NCBI GenBank assembly: GCA_903921785.1
Contig: CAIXRH010000221.1
Coordinates: forward strand, 1-52,158
DNA length: 52,158 nt
Source of the DNA: an uncultured Pseudomonadota bacterium
GTDB lineage: Bacteria; Myxococcota_A; UBA796; SXON01
Direction: 5' to 3'
Positions within the stretch are counted from its first letter, which is position 1; every line of letters starts with the position of its first letter. Shown here piece by piece: positions 37,532 through 46,717 of this stretch. The notes under the pieces were generated by a model. That model searched no databases and was not told the DNA's origin. It worked only from the letters and a program-made list of their open reading frames with translations. Position numbers and translations under genes: made by a program.

Positions 37532-38271
37532 ACGTTTGCTCCAGCTGGTTTCGGCGTCGTGACCAGGGTGCCCACGGCCTCGCCGAGGACCACCCGCTTG
37601 ATGTTCCCGCGTACCCCGAGATCGAAGACGATCATCGGCGTGTCGTTCTCCATGGCCAGCGCGATGGCGGTGGCATCCGCCACCTTGAGGCCGCGCTTGA
37701 AGGCATCCATCGGGGCGATCTGCTCGTACCGCACCGCATCGGCGTGCTTCTTCGGGTCCTTGTCGTAGACCCCGTCGACCTTCGTCGCCTTGAGGATCAC
37801 CTCGGCGCCGATCTCCGCCGCCCGCAGCGCCGCCGCGGAGTCGGTGGAGAAGTACGGGTTTCCCGTACCCGCCGCAAAGATCACCATCCGGCCCTTCGCG
37901 AGGTGCGCCAGGGCGCGGCGACGGATGTAGGGCTCGCACACCGACTCGATGCGGAGCGCGCTCATCACGCGCGTGTAGCAGCCGCGGCGCTCCAGCGCGT
38001 CCTGCATCGCCAGGGCGTTGATGACCGTGGCGAGCATGCCCATGTAGTCGGCGTGGGCGCGCTCCATGCCCTTCTCGCTGCCGGCGATGCCGCGGAAGAT
38101 GTTCCCACCGCCGATGACGAGCCCCAGCTGCACGCCGAGGTCCCGCACTTCGATGAGCTCTTCGGCGAGGCTGCCGAGCACGGTCGGATTGAGGCCGAAG
38201 TCCTGGTCGCCGGCCAGCATCTCGCCGGAGATCTTGAGGAGGATGCGCTTGTAGAGCGGGGTGGAAGGCAC
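37528..38271 (-). CDS. pyrH: Uridylate kinase
   Basis: This 247-residue hexameric UMP kinase of the amino-acid kinase fold makes UDP. Signatures are [19 protein letters not shown] (8-26), [12 protein letters not shown] (about 51-62), and the later [21 protein letters not shown] stretch. The start is GTG at 38271. TAAGCC on the minus strand ends 6 nt upstream with no Shine-Dalgarno, so the operon pyrH-frr-uppS-cdsA-rseP-tsaB probably begins with a leaderless message. rpsB and tsf, the usual upstream neighbours, are not here; a penicillin-acylase gene lies 47 bp upstream on the same strand instead. Confidence 0.95.
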   Translation of the reverse strand: MPSTPLYKRILLKISGEMLAGDQDFGLNPTVLGSLAEELIEVRDLGVQLGLVIGGGNIFRGIAGSEKGMERAHADYMGMLATVINALAMQDALERRGCYTRVMSALRIESVCEPYIRRRALAHLAKGRMVIFAAGTGNPYFSTDSAAALRAAEIGAEVILKATKVDGVYDKDPKKHADAVRYEQIAPMDAFKRGLKVADATAIALAMENDTPMIVFDLGVRGNIKRVVLGEAVGTLVTTPKPAGANV

Positions 38272-38277
38272 GGCTGC

Positions 38278-38283
38278 GGCTTA
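38278..38283 (-). promoter_or_regulatory. Putative -10 element of the pyrH operon
   Basis: The minus strand reads TAAGCC within GCGATAAGCCG, ending 6 nt before the GTG start. Confidence 0.4.
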
Positions 38284-38318
38284 TCGCACCGCGCGGGCCG
38301 GCGCATGGTGCCGCGTGG

Positions 38319-40799
38319 CTACGGCGCGACGGTCCAGGTCTTCACCGTGGCGGCCTCCACCTCTTCGGGGCGGAAGTTCAAGCGCCGGTACTCGAAGTCG
38401 TGCCAGTCATCGGGCTGCCCGTACCCCCCGAAGCCCACGTGGAACCACATCTGCGGCTCGTCATCGTCGCCGAAGTCCACCAGGGCCCGGTAGATGCTCC
38501 CCTCGTGGGAGGCGCAGGGCTGGTTGAGGTTGGAGCCGTCCCAGGCCGGGCAGTCGGCGACCATGATCGTGGACTCGTCACCGGAGAAGCTCATCTCCGG
38601 ATCGTCGAGCCAGGTGGCGCCGAAGCGGGCGGTGTGGATGTCGCCCCAGGTGACCTTGTCCAGGCCCTCGGCGGCCTTCACGTCCTCGATCCACTTCACG
38701 GCGTCCTGAAGGGCGTCCAGCGGGTCGGTGACCTCGTGGCCGTCGAGGATCGAGGAGATCCCGTCCCGGTAGGCGAGCACGTTGAGCTTGGCGGTGGTGG
38801 CCGGGGTGGCGGCGGCGACGGAGTCGAAGAGCACGCCCATGTCCCCGCCGAGCGTGCGCCGCCCGAGCATCGCCTGCCAGGTGTGGAACAGCGCGGCCGC
38901 CTCGCTGTCCTCCTCCATCCGCATGTCCCAGGCGCGCAGCTCGGCGATCGCGGCTACGAGGGCCGGATCGTCCTTGTACGCGGCGAGCTCCGAGTCGGTC
39001 TCCAGCTTGTCGGCGGAGGCGAACAGCACCGGGAGCAGGTCCTCCGCGAGGGTGGAGCCTACGTCCTTCTGCATAGGGATCATGTCGTCCACGGTGACGC
39101 CGCCCCGGGCCACGAGGGCGTCCGCGAGGGTGTGGATGCGATCGGCGCGCCAGCCGGGATCGAAGAAGCTCCCGTAGTAGAAGGCGTCGTTCGTGGGGTC
39201 GTTGTCGAGGATGTGGTCGAACGGCGAGTTGTTGGCCGTCGCGATGTAGTCCTGGGTGCCGTCGAGCGTCGGGTAGAGCGACTCGTCGAGGAACTCGCCG
39301 GTCCAGAGGTTGCCGGCGTCGCTCGCGGCCTGGATCCGCCGCGGATCGCCGCCACGCACGGGGATGTGCCCGTGGGCCTGGTAGCCGATGCCGCCGGCGT
39401 CCGCGAAGACCCAGTTCTGCTGCCCGATCATCTCCAGGTGGACGGCGGTGCGGAGGTCGTCGCGCGAGGCGGACCGGTCGAAGTCCAGGTACTGGAACAT
39501 CTCCCGCGTCTCCGGGTCGAAGCCGGCCCACGCCACCATCACCTCGCCCTCGGCGAAGATGGTCTTGTCGATCGGCAAGATCTCGTCGGGGATGATCACC
39601 CCGTACCCCGGGACTTCCCGGATGGTGTGCACCTCGTCCACCAGGGAGCCGTCCGCCTGCTTCACCCGGATGGTCTCCTCCCGCTCGCGGATCGCCACCT
39701 GCTTGCCGCCCAGGTCGGCGTTGCCGTCGGCGTCCACCGAGACGTCGAAGAGGTCCATCACGTCGGCGAAGTTGGTGGTGGCCGCCCAGTTCACCTTGCG
39801 GTTGTGGCCCATGTGCACGCCGGGAACGCCCGGGAAGCTGAAGCCGGCCACGTCGAAGCTGCCGCCCGCGTCCGCCGAGTTGAGGTGCCAGGCGATGACC
39901 ATGGACGGCTCGGAGAGCGACGCGTGGGGGTCGTTGGCCATCACCGGCTTGCCGTTCGCGGTGTGGCTCCCCGAGAAGACCCAGTTGTTGCTGGCGTGAC
40001 CGACGCCCTGAGCCACGCTGAGCTGGTGGAGCTTCTCGCCGAGGTCGGTCGGGAGGTCCAGGGCAGCCGGGTCAAGCGGGGCGGGGTGCGGCGGCGCCGA
40101 GTAGTCGGCCTTGGCCGAAGCGTCTCCCGTACCATCCACGATGAACTGCGCCCGCGCGGGCTCCCACACCGGGACGTTGTCGAAGTCGTTGACCAGCTTG
40201 TCGCTGATGCTCACCAGGAGGTCGTACTCGAGCTGGTTGGAATAACCGAGGTTGATCCGCTTCCCCATCGCCGCGACGTCCACCACGGTGAACGGCTCCG
40301 GGATGTAGGTGAGGGTGTCCTGGCCGAACGCGGTCGGCGCCTCGGCCTTGCCGGCGGCCATGTCTTCCAGGTAGCGGTTGAGGCCGGCGGTGAACGCCAC
40401 GGCGAGCGCGAAGTCCTCCGGACGATCGGCGGCCTGGAACTTCACGGTGCGGCAGCCCAGGTCCTCGAAATTGAAGGTGCGCGCGATGAGGTCCGTGGTG
40501 ATCGCGGACTCGCCGTCGAGCTCAGAGAGGGTGCCGCGGGTGGAGAGCCGGGCGCGGTCGATCTGGTAGAGGCGCTGGCGGCCCTGCTCGTAGCCGGCGG
40601 CGAAGAACAGGTCGGCGTCGTTCTGGGCGTAGAGGTGGACGACACCCTGATCATCGAGCTTCGTGGTGGTCTCTGCGGTCGGCGTGTAGGTGAGCGGGAA
40701 GCTCACGTCGTCGGTCGTGCAGGGCGTCCACACGTCGCCGGCGAGGGGTCGGTTCGGCGTGGGGTCGTCGGACGAGCAGGCCAGGAGCAGGATGAGCAT
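38319..40799 (-). CDS. Penicillin-acylase-family (Ntn hydrolase) lipoprotein
   Basis: This 826-residue protein is exported as a lipoprotein by a minimal signal (MLILLLAC, Cys8). It is expected to be cut autocatalytically into alpha and beta chains; the N-terminal nucleophile is Ser270 in GHASNNWVFSG, the classic SNNW motif. Other family marks are AAGYEQGRQRLYQIDRARL early in the alpha chain, and MANDPHASLSEPSMVIAWHL, VPGVHMGHNRKVNWA and TANNSPFD in the beta chain. Family members hydrolyse amide bonds of penicillin side chains, acyl-homoserine lactones or other N-acyl compounds; the substrate is unknown. Start ATG 40799 has AAGGA as Shine-Dalgarno. The long frame upstream of it is not coding. 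Confidence 0.9.
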   Translation of the reverse strand: MLILLLACSSDDPTPNRPLAGDVWTPCTTDDVSFPLTYTPTAETTTKLDDQGVVHLYAQNDADLFFAAGYEQGRQRLYQIDRARLSTRGTLSELDGESAITTDLIARTFNFEDLGCRTVKFQAADRPEDFALAVAFTAGLNRYLEDMAAGKAEAPTAFGQDTLTYIPEPFTVVDVAAMGKRINLGYSNQLEYDLLVSISDKLVNDFDNVPVWEPARAQFIVDGTGDASAKADYSAPPHPAPLDPAALDLPTDLGEKLHQLSVAQGVGHASNNWVFSGSHTANGKPVMANDPHASLSEPSMVIAWHLNSADAGGSFDVAGFSFPGVPGVHMGHNRKVNWAATTNFADVMDLFDVSVDADGNADLGGKQVAIREREETIRVKQADGSLVDEVHTIREVPGYGVIIPDEILPIDKTIFAEGEVMVAWAGFDPETREMFQYLDFDRSASRDDLRTAVHLEMIGQQNWVFADAGGIGYQAHGHIPVRGGDPRRIQAASDAGNLWTGEFLDESLYPTLDGTQDYIATANNSPFDHILDNDPTNDAFYYGSFFDPGWRADRIHTLADALVARGGVTVDDMIPMQKDVGSTLAEDLLPVLFASADKLETDSELAAYKDDPALVAAIAELRAWDMRMEEDSEAAALFHTWQAMLGRRTLGGDMGVLFDSVAAATPATTAKLNVLAYRDGISSILDGHEVTDPLDALQDAVKWIEDVKAAEGLDKVTWGDIHTARFGATWLDDPEMSFSGDESTIMVADCPAWDGSNLNQPCASHEGSIYRALVDFGDDDEPQMWFHVGFGGYGQPDDWHDFEYRRLNFRPEEVEAATVKTWTVAP

Positions 40800-40815
40800 G
40801 GGAGTCCTTGCGCCC

Positions 40816-40821
40816 GGATTA
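40816..40821 (-). promoter_or_regulatory. Putative -10 element of the penicillin-acylase-like gene
   Basis: The minus strand reads TAATCC within GTGCTAATCCGG, 16 nt before the ATG, with an AAGGA Shine-Dalgarno between. Confidence 0.4.
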
Positions 40822-40860
40822 GCACGCGGTCCGCGCGGTCGCTGGTGATCGTGAGGGGCA

Positions 40861-40920
40861 GGTGGGTTCACCTCCCAGCCCGGCCCCACCCTCGCGAGCC
40901 ACGACCCACGTCGGCGCCGG
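40861..40920 (-). repeat. Dispersed repeat A, copy 3
   Basis: On the minus strand the sequence GGCGCCGACGTGGGTCGTGG, then CTCGCGAGGGTGGGGCCGGG, matches the copies at 17491 and 46718. An inverted repeat GGTGGG (40861-40866) and CCCACC (40885-40890) closes one end. This copy lies between two divergent genes rather than after a stop codon. Confidence 0.65.
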
Positions 40921-40955
40921 CCGCCGGGGCGCTCGCCGGGAGCGCGGGCGCCGGC

Positions 40956-40961
40956 TACCCT
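40956..40961 (+). promoter_or_regulatory. Putative -10 element of the CotH-like gene
   Basis: TACCCT ends 6 nt before the GTG at 40968. No Shine-Dalgarno is seen, so a leaderless message is predicted. Confidence 0.4.
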
Positions 40962-40967
40962 GCCCCG

Positions 40968-42224
40968 GTGACCGTGCTCTTCCTCCTCGCTTGTACACCT
41001 TCGTCGTCGATCCAGCTCGGCGGCGGGGAGGACTCCGCCGTATCCGAGGGGCCGGCCACCCTCGTCGGCGACAGCGCCGACGAGCGCATCCCCGGCGACT
41101 CCGCGCCCGACACCGGGGATCCCCCGGAGCCCGACGGCCCCTACCTCTACGCGCCCGACACGATCTGGCAGTTCACCCTCGACATCGGTGACGACGCCTG
41201 GCGCGAGCTGAGCCGAGACGGGGGCAGCTACGCCGAGGCCACCCTCGGCTGGGACGGCCGGGAGTGGCCGGTGATGATCCACATCAAAGGGAGCTCCTCC
41301 TGGCAGGACATCAGCCAGAAGCCGAGCCTCGTGGTGGACGTGAACCGCGTCGACCCCGAGCAGGAGTTCATGGGGGTCAAGAAGTTCTACCTCCACAACG
41401 ACTGCTACGACCCGAGCCAGATGTCGGAGACGCTCAGCTACCGCTACTACCGGGAAGCCGGGTACCCGGCCGCCGAGACCAGCTTCGCCCACCTCGAGGT
41501 GAACGGCCGGAACTACGGGTTGTACACGGTGGCCGAGCCCCACAACGACGACTTCCTGGAGAAGTGGTTCACCGACCCCAACGGCAACCTCTACGAGAAC
41601 CGCGACGCCTACTGCGACGTGACCGACCTCGGCTGCATGGAGAAGGAGGAGGTCGACGAGGGCAACGACGACGCGTTCCTGGCGCTCGGGCAGGCGGCGA
41701 AGGAGCGGGGCGCGGCGTGGCGCCCGGCCGTGGAGCCGCTCCTCGACTGGGAGCGGTTCATCGCCTATCTGGCGCTCGAGATCGCCGTCGTCCACTGGGA
41801 CAGCTACAGCTACGACCAGTCGAATTACAGCTTCTACCATGATCCCACGGCCGGCACGTGGGCGATGCTCACCCAGTCGATGGACCTCGACTATGGCTTC
41901 CGCCCGTGGAGCTACCCCACCTGCGGGCAGTACGGGATGGACATCGACAAGTACGACATGGGGATGCTCGCCGCTTCCTGCATGGGCGACGCGTCCTGCA
42001 AGGCCGAGCTGGTCGCGAAGCTCTCGGAGTACGCCGACTTCCTCGAGGCCTCCGACGGGGCGGCGCGCGTCCGCGAGCTCGACGCCCTCATCGGCGACGA
42101 GGTGAAGGCCGACCCCAAGCGCTACTACGACGACAACGACTACGACACGCACGTGGCCTGCCTCCAGACGTTCCTCGACGCGCGACCGGCGCAGATCCGG
42201 GAGTGGGTGCAGGCGAATCAGTAG
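40968..42224 (+). CDS. CotH-kinase-family lipoprotein
   Basis: This 418-residue lipoprotein has Cys9 in MTVLFLLAC, then an acidic Gly/Asp/Ser/Pro-rich tether (about 15-55, with GDSADERIPGDSAPDTGDPP) and a CotH-type domain. Recognisable parts are HIKGSSSWQDISQKPSLVVD, GVKKFYLHNDCYDPSQMSE, the FAHLEVNGRNYGLYTVAEP segment, GNLYENRDA, and QSMDLDYGF, the usual D-x-D-GF near the C-terminus. CotH proteins are atypical protein kinases of spore coat or secreted proteins; many bacterial ones are surface proteins of unknown target. GTG 40968 is taken as the start because nothing upstream is a credible signal peptide. Its end overlaps the nadD stop by 7 bp, convergent. Confidence 0.85.
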   Translation: MTVLFLLACTPSSSIQLGGGEDSAVSEGPATLVGDSADERIPGDSAPDTGDPPEPDGPYLYAPDTIWQFTLDIGDDAWRELSRDGGSYAEATLGWDGREWPVMIHIKGSSSWQDISQKPSLVVDVNRVDPEQEFMGVKKFYLHNDCYDPSQMSETLSYRYYREAGYPAAETSFAHLEVNGRNYGLYTVAEPHNDDFLEKWFTDPNGNLYENRDAYCDVTDLGCMEKEEVDEGNDDAFLALGQAAKERGAAWRPAVEPLLDWERFIAYLALEIAVVHWDSYSYDQSNYSFYHDPTAGTWAMLTQSMDLDYGFRPWSYPTCGQYGMDIDKYDMGMLAASCMGDASCKAELVAKLSEYADFLEASDGAARVRELDALIGDEVKADPKRYYDDNDYDTHVACLQTFLDARPAQIREWVQANQ

Positions 42225-42775
42225 GCGCCGCGCCACGCCTCCAGCACCGCGCGGGGCACGAACGCGTCCACCGGCTCGCCCGCGGCGAGGCGACGCCGCA
42301 CCTCGGTGCTCGACACGTCCGGGAAGCTCGGGGCGCCCTCCACCGTGAGCTCGCCTCGCCCGACCACGATCGGGGCGAACTCGGCGGCGATGCGGTCCCA
42401 GGCGCGCCACTTGGCGAAGGAGCCGAGGTTGTCCGCGCCGACGACGAAGTGGAAGCGGTGCTCCGAGTGGCGCGCCGCGAGCGCCTCCAGGGTGTTGATC
42501 GTGAACGACGGGGTCGGGAGCTCGGCCTCGATGGGGCTCACCTTCACCCGCGGCCCGACCGCGGCCGCGAGCGCTTCGCACGCGGCGAGGCGGCGTTCAA
42601 ACGGGGCCAGCGCCTTCTCGAAGGCGTGGCTCAGCGTGGGCACGAGCCACACCTCGTCCACCCGATCGGTCCACGTGAGCCAGCCCGCCACCATCGCGTG
42701 GCCCACGTGAGGGGGGTTGAAGCTGCCTCCGAACACGGCGACCCGCAAACCGACCTCCAAGGGACCCGAGCACAC
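42218..42775 (-). CDS. nadD: Nicotinate-nucleotide adenylyltransferase
   Basis: This enzyme of up to 185 residues adenylates nicotinate mononucleotide in NAD synthesis. The nucleotidyltransferase motif VAVFGGSFNPPHVGH (12-26) and the C-terminal SSTEVRRRLAAGE (the ISSTxIR site) are clear, and VVGADNLGSFAKW is the middle signature. The start is uncertain: GTG 42775 gives nine extra residues before LRVAVFGG, and TTG at residue 10 is an alternative. TATCAC on the minus strand ends 9 nt before GTG 42775, favouring the longer form. It is divergent from ftsE. Confidence 0.9.
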   Translation of the reverse strand: MCSGPLEVGLRVAVFGGSFNPPHVGHAMVAGWLTWTDRVDEVWLVPTLSHAFEKALAPFERRLAACEALAAAVGPRVKVSPIEAELPTPSFTINTLEALAARHSEHRFHFVVGADNLGSFAKWRAWDRIAAEFAPIVVGRGELTVEGAPSFPDVSSTEVRRRLAAGEPVDAFVPRAVLEAWRGAY

Positions 42776-42784
42776 CCGGCCCCC

Positions 42785-42794
42785 GTGATAACGT
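42785..42794. promoter_or_regulatory. Bidirectional -10-like patch between nadD and ftsE
   Basis: GTGATAACGT is the only AT-rich patch in the 28 bp between the two starts. On the plus strand TAACGT (42789-42794) is 9 nt before ftsE GTG; on the minus strand TATCAC (42785-42790) is 9 nt before nadD GTG. The two putative boxes share two bases, so the promoters should compete. Confidence 0.45.
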
Positions 42795-42803
42795 GAGGTC
42801 CCC

Positions 42804-43481
42804 GTGATCCGGCTCTACCACATCGTCAAGAGCTACGGCGACCGAGACGCGCTGCGCGACGTGTCGCTGCACGTCGAAAAGGGGGAGATGATCTACGTCA
42901 CCGGGCCTTCCGGCGCCGGAAAGTCCACGATGCTCAAGCTGTTGTACGGGGCCGAGCGCCCCACCAGCGGCAAGATGCTCATCGGCGGCGCCGACGTGAG
43001 CAAGATGGACAACCGCCAGCTCCCCTCGCTGCGGCGGAACATGGGCGTCGTCTTCCAGGACTTCAAGCTCCTCCCCCACCGCACCGTCGGGGAGAACGTG
43101 GCGATGGCGCTCGAGGTCATCGGCGCCCCCACCGACTCGATCCGGCGCCGGGTTCCAGCCGTGCTCAACATCGTGGGGCTCCGTGGCCGCGAAGAGGACA
43201 AGGCGGGCGTGCTCTCCGGCGGCGAGAAGCAGCGCGTCGCCATCGCGCGCGCCATCGTCAACGACCCCGCCATCCTCCTGGCGGATGAGCCCACCGGCAA
43301 CCTCGACGGCGCCATGGCCGTGGAGGTGATGGAGATCCTCCAGGCGATCAACCTTCGCGGCACGACCGTGGTCATCGCCACCCACGACGTGGGCCTGATG
43401 GACCGCTTCCCCTACCGGCGCCTCCGCTTCGTCGATGGCAAGCTGGTGGTCGGCGGCATCCAGCCGCGGAGCAAGGCATGA
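42804..43481 (+). CDS. ftsE: Cell-division ABC ATPase FtsE
   Basis: This 225-residue ABC ATPase acts with FtsX at the division septum to activate murein hydrolysis through EnvC. Walker A is [10 protein letters not shown] (33-42), the ABC signature [14 protein letters not shown] is at about 138-151, Walker B is [13 protein letters not shown], and the switch His is in [12 protein letters not shown]. The start is GTG, with a purine stretch GTGAGG upstream. The last bases overlap ftsX (ATGA), opening the operon ftsE-ftsX-envC-ctpA. Confidence 0.95.
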   Translation: MIRLYHIVKSYGDRDALRDVSLHVEKGEMIYVTGPSGAGKSTMLKLLYGAERPTSGKMLIGGADVSKMDNRQLPSLRRNMGVVFQDFKLLPHRTVGENVAMALEVIGAPTDSIRRRVPAVLNIVGLRGREEDKAGVLSGGEKQRVAIARAIVNDPAILLADEPTGNLDGAMAVEVMEILQAINLRGTTVVIATHDVGLMDRFPYRRLRFVDGKLVVGGIQPRSKA

Positions 43482-44368
43482 ACGGGGCCCTCGGCCGCGC
43501 GCTCCGCGGCCTCCGTGAGCACGCCTACCTGGCCGCCGTCTCCGCCGGGGTGATCGCGGCCGCGCTCGTGCTCCTCGGCGTCTACGGCCTCGTGGTCCTC
43601 AACCTCGAGGCCGTGGTGAGCGGCTGGCAGCAGGACGTTCACGTCTCCGCCTACTTCGTCGCCACCGCCACCGCGGAGGAGACCGCCGCCGCGCGCTCCG
43701 AGCTCGCCGGGCGCCCCGAGGTGCTGAAGGTCGAGCTGGTCACCGCCGAGCAGGCGGCGGCGTGGATGAAAGAGCGCATGCCGGAGGTCGAACCGATGCT
43801 CGCCGAGCTCGGGCCCACCGCGCTCCCCGCGTCGCTGGAGATCACCCTGAAGGACGGCTACACCAGCCCCGCCGCGATGGACGCCTTCGCCGCCTCCCTC
43901 CAGGCGAGCGGCCGCTTCGGCGAGATCGACTACGGCCGGGAGTGGGTGGAGCGGGCCTCCGGTTTCCTACGTACACTCAAGCTCCTCGGCGCCGTGCTCG
44001 GAACGATCCTGGTGCTCGCCGCCCTGTTCCTCGTCGGCAACACCATCCACCTTGTCGTGTACGCCCGCCGGGACGAGCTGGAGATCCTCCGCCTCGTCGG
44101 CGCCACCGACGGCTACATCCTCGCCCCCTTCGTGGTCGAGGGCGCGCTCGAAGGGCTGGTCGCTTCGGCGTTCGCCCTGGTCATCCTCGAGGTCGTCCAC
44201 CGGGGAGTGCTCTCGCGGCTCCACGACGCGGTGCCCGTCACGTTCGATGAGGGAGGGCTGCAATTCCTCCCCGCCGGCCCGCTGGTCGCGCTGGTGCTGG
44301 TCGGAGTGATGATCGGCGTCCTGGCGTCGTGGGTCGCCGTCCAGCGGTTCTTGGCGAGGCTGGCGTGA
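43478..44368 (+). CDS. ftsX: Cell-division membrane protein FtsX
   Basis: This 296-residue permease-like partner of FtsE has a transmembrane helix near 20-45, a periplasmic domain (about 46-165), and three further helices near 166-190, 212-235 and 265-290, the standard FtsX layout. Conserved parts are the LNLEAVVSGWQQDVHVSAYF entry to the periplasmic domain and the VYARRDELEILRLVGATDGYI cytoplasmic segment that couples to the ATPase. The ATG overlaps the ftsE stop; the envC GTG overlaps the ftsX stop. Confidence 0.95.
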   Translation: MNGALGRALRGLREHAYLAAVSAGVIAAALVLLGVYGLVVLNLEAVVSGWQQDVHVSAYFVATATAEETAAARSELAGRPEVLKVELVTAEQAAAWMKERMPEVEPMLAELGPTALPASLEITLKDGYTSPAAMDAFAASLQASGRFGEIDYGREWVERASGFLRTLKLLGAVLGTILVLAALFLVGNTIHLVVYARRDELEILRLVGATDGYILAPFVVEGALEGLVASAFALVILEVVHRGVLSRLHDAVPVTFDEGGLQFLPAGPLVALVLVGVMIGVLASWVAVQRFLARLA

Positions 44369-45435
44369 AGGGGGCGCGGTGGGCCGCGCTCTTCCTGGTG
44401 CTCGGGCTCCCCGCGCGGGCGCAGGACCCCGCCAGCGTCCCCGGCCTGCTCGGCGAGATCGAGGCGTACGACACCCAGATCGGCCAGCTCGACGCCCAGA
44501 TCGCCACGCTGGAGGCCACCCTCGCCTCCGCCGAGGCCGACCAGGGCAAACGAGAGGCCGAGGCCAAGGCGGCGGAGGCGAGCGTCGGCACACGCACCGA
44601 GGGCGCCCGCTCACTGGTCACCAACCTCTACCGCATCCGCCGCTTCGGCATGTTGCGGCTGCTCTTTGGCGCAGAGGACCCGGTCGAGCTGCGCCGCCGC
44701 GTGACCTACCTCCGCGCCGCGCTCAGCGCCGACGAAGCGCGCACCACCGAGTTCGCCACGCTCGCGGCGGAGAAGCGCACGTCGGCCGCCGCCGCAGAAG
44801 CCGCCAACGCGAGCACCCGGCAGCTCCGCGATCAGCTCGCCGCCCAGCGGGAAGGGCTGGAGACCGAGCGCGGAAAGCGAACCTCCCTCCTTCGTGATCT
44901 GCGGTCCCGGCCGTCGCTCGCCGGGCAGTACGTCACCGAGACCTCGCGCGCCCGCGAAGCGTTCGACGCCACGATCCACGTGGTGGACGCGCCCACGCCC
45001 GCCGCCGCGCCGCCCGGTACCACCGCCGACTTCCGCACGTTGCGCGGCAAGCTCCCCCGCCCGGTCTCCGGGCGGCTGCTCCACGGGTACGGCGGCGTGG
45101 TGGACCCGGTCAGCGGCGCGCGCTCGATGAACAACGGCCTCGACTGGGCCGCCGAGGCCGGCGCGCCGTTCCGCTCGGTGGCGGCCGGCACCGTGATCCG
45201 CGCCGGCTACGTGCGCGGCTTCGGGCAGATGGTGATGGTGCAGCACGGCACCTTCTCCACCTTGTACGCCCATGCCAGCTCGCTTCGCGTGACGGTGGAC
45301 CAGGCCGTGAAGGCCGGCGACACCTTGGGCACCGTCGGCACCACCGGCCTCGCCGACGACAGCTCGCCGGTGCTCCACTTCGAGCTTCGATACAACGGAA
45401 CACCGCAGGACCCGACGGACTGGCTGGCCCCATGA
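44365..45435 (+). CDS. envC: EnvC-type murein hydrolase activator with degenerate LytM domain
   Basis: This 356-residue periplasmic protein has a signal peptide cut near residue 19 (ARA|Q), two coiled-coil regions (about 30-115 and 130-195), a linker, and a C-terminal M23/LytM domain (about 235-356). The zinc site is broken: HxxxD is N256-NGL-D260 and HxH is V336-L-H338, while H303 (LYAH) is kept. Such domains do not cut peptidoglycan but activate amidases, as E. coli EnvC does under FtsEX control. GTG 44365 is used because it overlaps the ftsX TGA (GTGA) and opens a proper signal peptide. No amidase gene is in view. Confidence 0.9.
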   Translation: MKGARWAALFLVLGLPARAQDPASVPGLLGEIEAYDTQIGQLDAQIATLEATLASAEADQGKREAEAKAAEASVGTRTEGARSLVTNLYRIRRFGMLRLLFGAEDPVELRRRVTYLRAALSADEARTTEFATLAAEKRTSAAAAEAANASTRQLRDQLAAQREGLETERGKRTSLLRDLRSRPSLAGQYVTETSRAREAFDATIHVVDAPTPAAAPPGTTADFRTLRGKLPRPVSGRLLHGYGGVVDPVSGARSMNNGLDWAAEAGAPFRSVAAGTVIRAGYVRGFGQMVMVQHGTFSTLYAHASSLRVTVDQAVKAGDTLGTVGTTGLADDSSPVLHFELRYNGTPQDPTDWLAP

Positions 45436-46652
45436 TTCGGTTCGGCCGTGATCACCGCTCGCCCGGCGAGGACGCTGCGCCCGGGGGGCGGGATTCACGA
45501 CGTCGCCAACGGGTTGTTTGCGGCCTCCCCGCCCTCGCCCTGGCCTTCGTCGCGGGCGCCGGCACCACCCTGCTCCTCGGCGCCGCCGATCCCTACGCCG
45601 GGCTCGACCTGTTCGCGCGAGTCGTCTCCGACGTGGACCAGAGCTACGAACGCCCGATCGACCTGCTCACCCTCGTCCGCGCGGCCATCCGCGGGATCCC
45701 GGCGGTGCTCGACGAACACTCCCAGTACTTCAGCCCCGAGGAATGGGCGGCGATCCGCAAACAGGACGCGGGGTTGGCCCTGGGGATCGGCGCTGCCGTC
45801 CGCCCGGACGACTGCGGCCTGCGGGTCGAATCGGTGGAGCCGTGGGGGCCCGCGGAGGGCCAGGGGATCGTCCCCGGAGACTGCGTGACGGCCGTCGACG
45901 GCGCCGCCCTCACCCCGCCGGTGCCCGCCGACCGGCTCGACGGCCTCCGGGGAACCGCGCTGCGCATCAAGGTCCGGCACGACGCGGCCGAGCGGGAGGT
46001 GGCGATCCTGCGGGCGTTCGCGCACGAGCCTGCGGTGCGGGTGGAGAGCCTCCCAAGGGGCGTGGCGTACGCACGGATCAGCGCCTTCGCCGACCCCGTG
46101 GCCGTGCCTCTCGCACGCGCCCTCGCGCCGCTCGCGCCGAAGGCCCTGATCCTCGATCTTCGTGGAAACCCCGGCGGACGCATCGAGGAGGCCGGCGCGC
46201 TCCTCGACCTCTTCGTCTCCTCCGGGACCCTGTTCAGCACCCGCACCCGCGTCATCGGCGACACCACGCTCGCCGCAACCGCCGCGCGTACGGACTCGAG
46301 CATCCCCATCGCCGTGCTCGTCGACGGCGAGACCGCCAGCGCCGCCGAGATCGTCGCCGGCGCGCTCCAGGACCTGGGGCGCGCGCAGCTCGTCGGTACA
46401 ACCACGTACGGCAAGGGGTCCGTGCAGCGGGTCTTCCAGTACGACGATGGCTCCGCGCTCAAGCTCACGGTCGGCCGGTACTACCTACCGAGTGGTCGCC
46501 CCATCCCCGACCACCAGGGCCTCACCCCGGACGTCACGGTGCCGTTGCCCGCGGGCGTTTCGTTCGACGTGCGCAGCCCTCTCGCCGATCGCCTCCGCGC
46601 CGATCCGCAGCTCGCCGCCGCGGTGGCGCTCGTGGAGCCGAAGAAGAAGTAG
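45432..46652 (+). CDS. ctpA: C-terminal processing peptidase (S41 family)
   Basis: This 406-residue serine protease is anchored by a hydrophobic segment at about 30-50 after a strongly basic N-terminus, so the domain lies in the periplasm. An N-terminal helical part (DEHSQYFSPEEW) leads to a PDZ domain (about 108-180, with GIVPGDCVTAVDG) and the protease core. The catalytic pair is Ser303 (GETASAAEI) and Lys328 (TYGKGSVQ), 25 residues apart as in Prc/CtpA. ILDLRGNPGG is the family signature. Genes pairing CtpA with EnvC are common and link proteolysis to cell-wall hydrolase control. The ATG overlaps the envC stop by 4 bp. Confidence 0.95.
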   Translation: MIRFGRDHRSPGEDAAPGGRDSRRRQRVVCGLPALALAFVAGAGTTLLLGAADPYAGLDLFARVVSDVDQSYERPIDLLTLVRAAIRGIPAVLDEHSQYFSPEEWAAIRKQDAGLALGIGAAVRPDDCGLRVESVEPWGPAEGQGIVPGDCVTAVDGAALTPPVPADRLDGLRGTALRIKVRHDAAEREVAILRAFAHEPAVRVESLPRGVAYARISAFADPVAVPLARALAPLAPKALILDLRGNPGGRIEEAGALLDLFVSSGTLFSTRTRVIGDTTLAATAARTDSSIPIAVLVDGETASAAEIVAGALQDLGRAQLVGTTTYGKGSVQRVFQYDDGSALKLTVGRYYLPSGRPIPDHQGLTPDVTVPLPAGVSFDVRSPLADRLRADPQLAAAVALVEPKKK

Positions 46653-46717
46653 GCCGCGTCGTGCCCTGATGCTCGGGTCCGCGAGGCCCCGACGCGACGC
46701 CCCCACCCCGACCGCGC

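Noticed and set aside
34367-37768. A long plus-strand open frame opposite rseP, cdsA, uppS and frr
   Set aside because: It crosses several well-recognised genes on the other strand and has a His/Arg/Glu-rich composition typical of GC-rich shadows.
38319-42581. Minus-strand extension of the penicillin-acylase protein to 1420 residues
   Set aside because: The extension is antisense to the CotH-like gene, while a lipobox signal peptide and Shine-Dalgarno are present at 40799.
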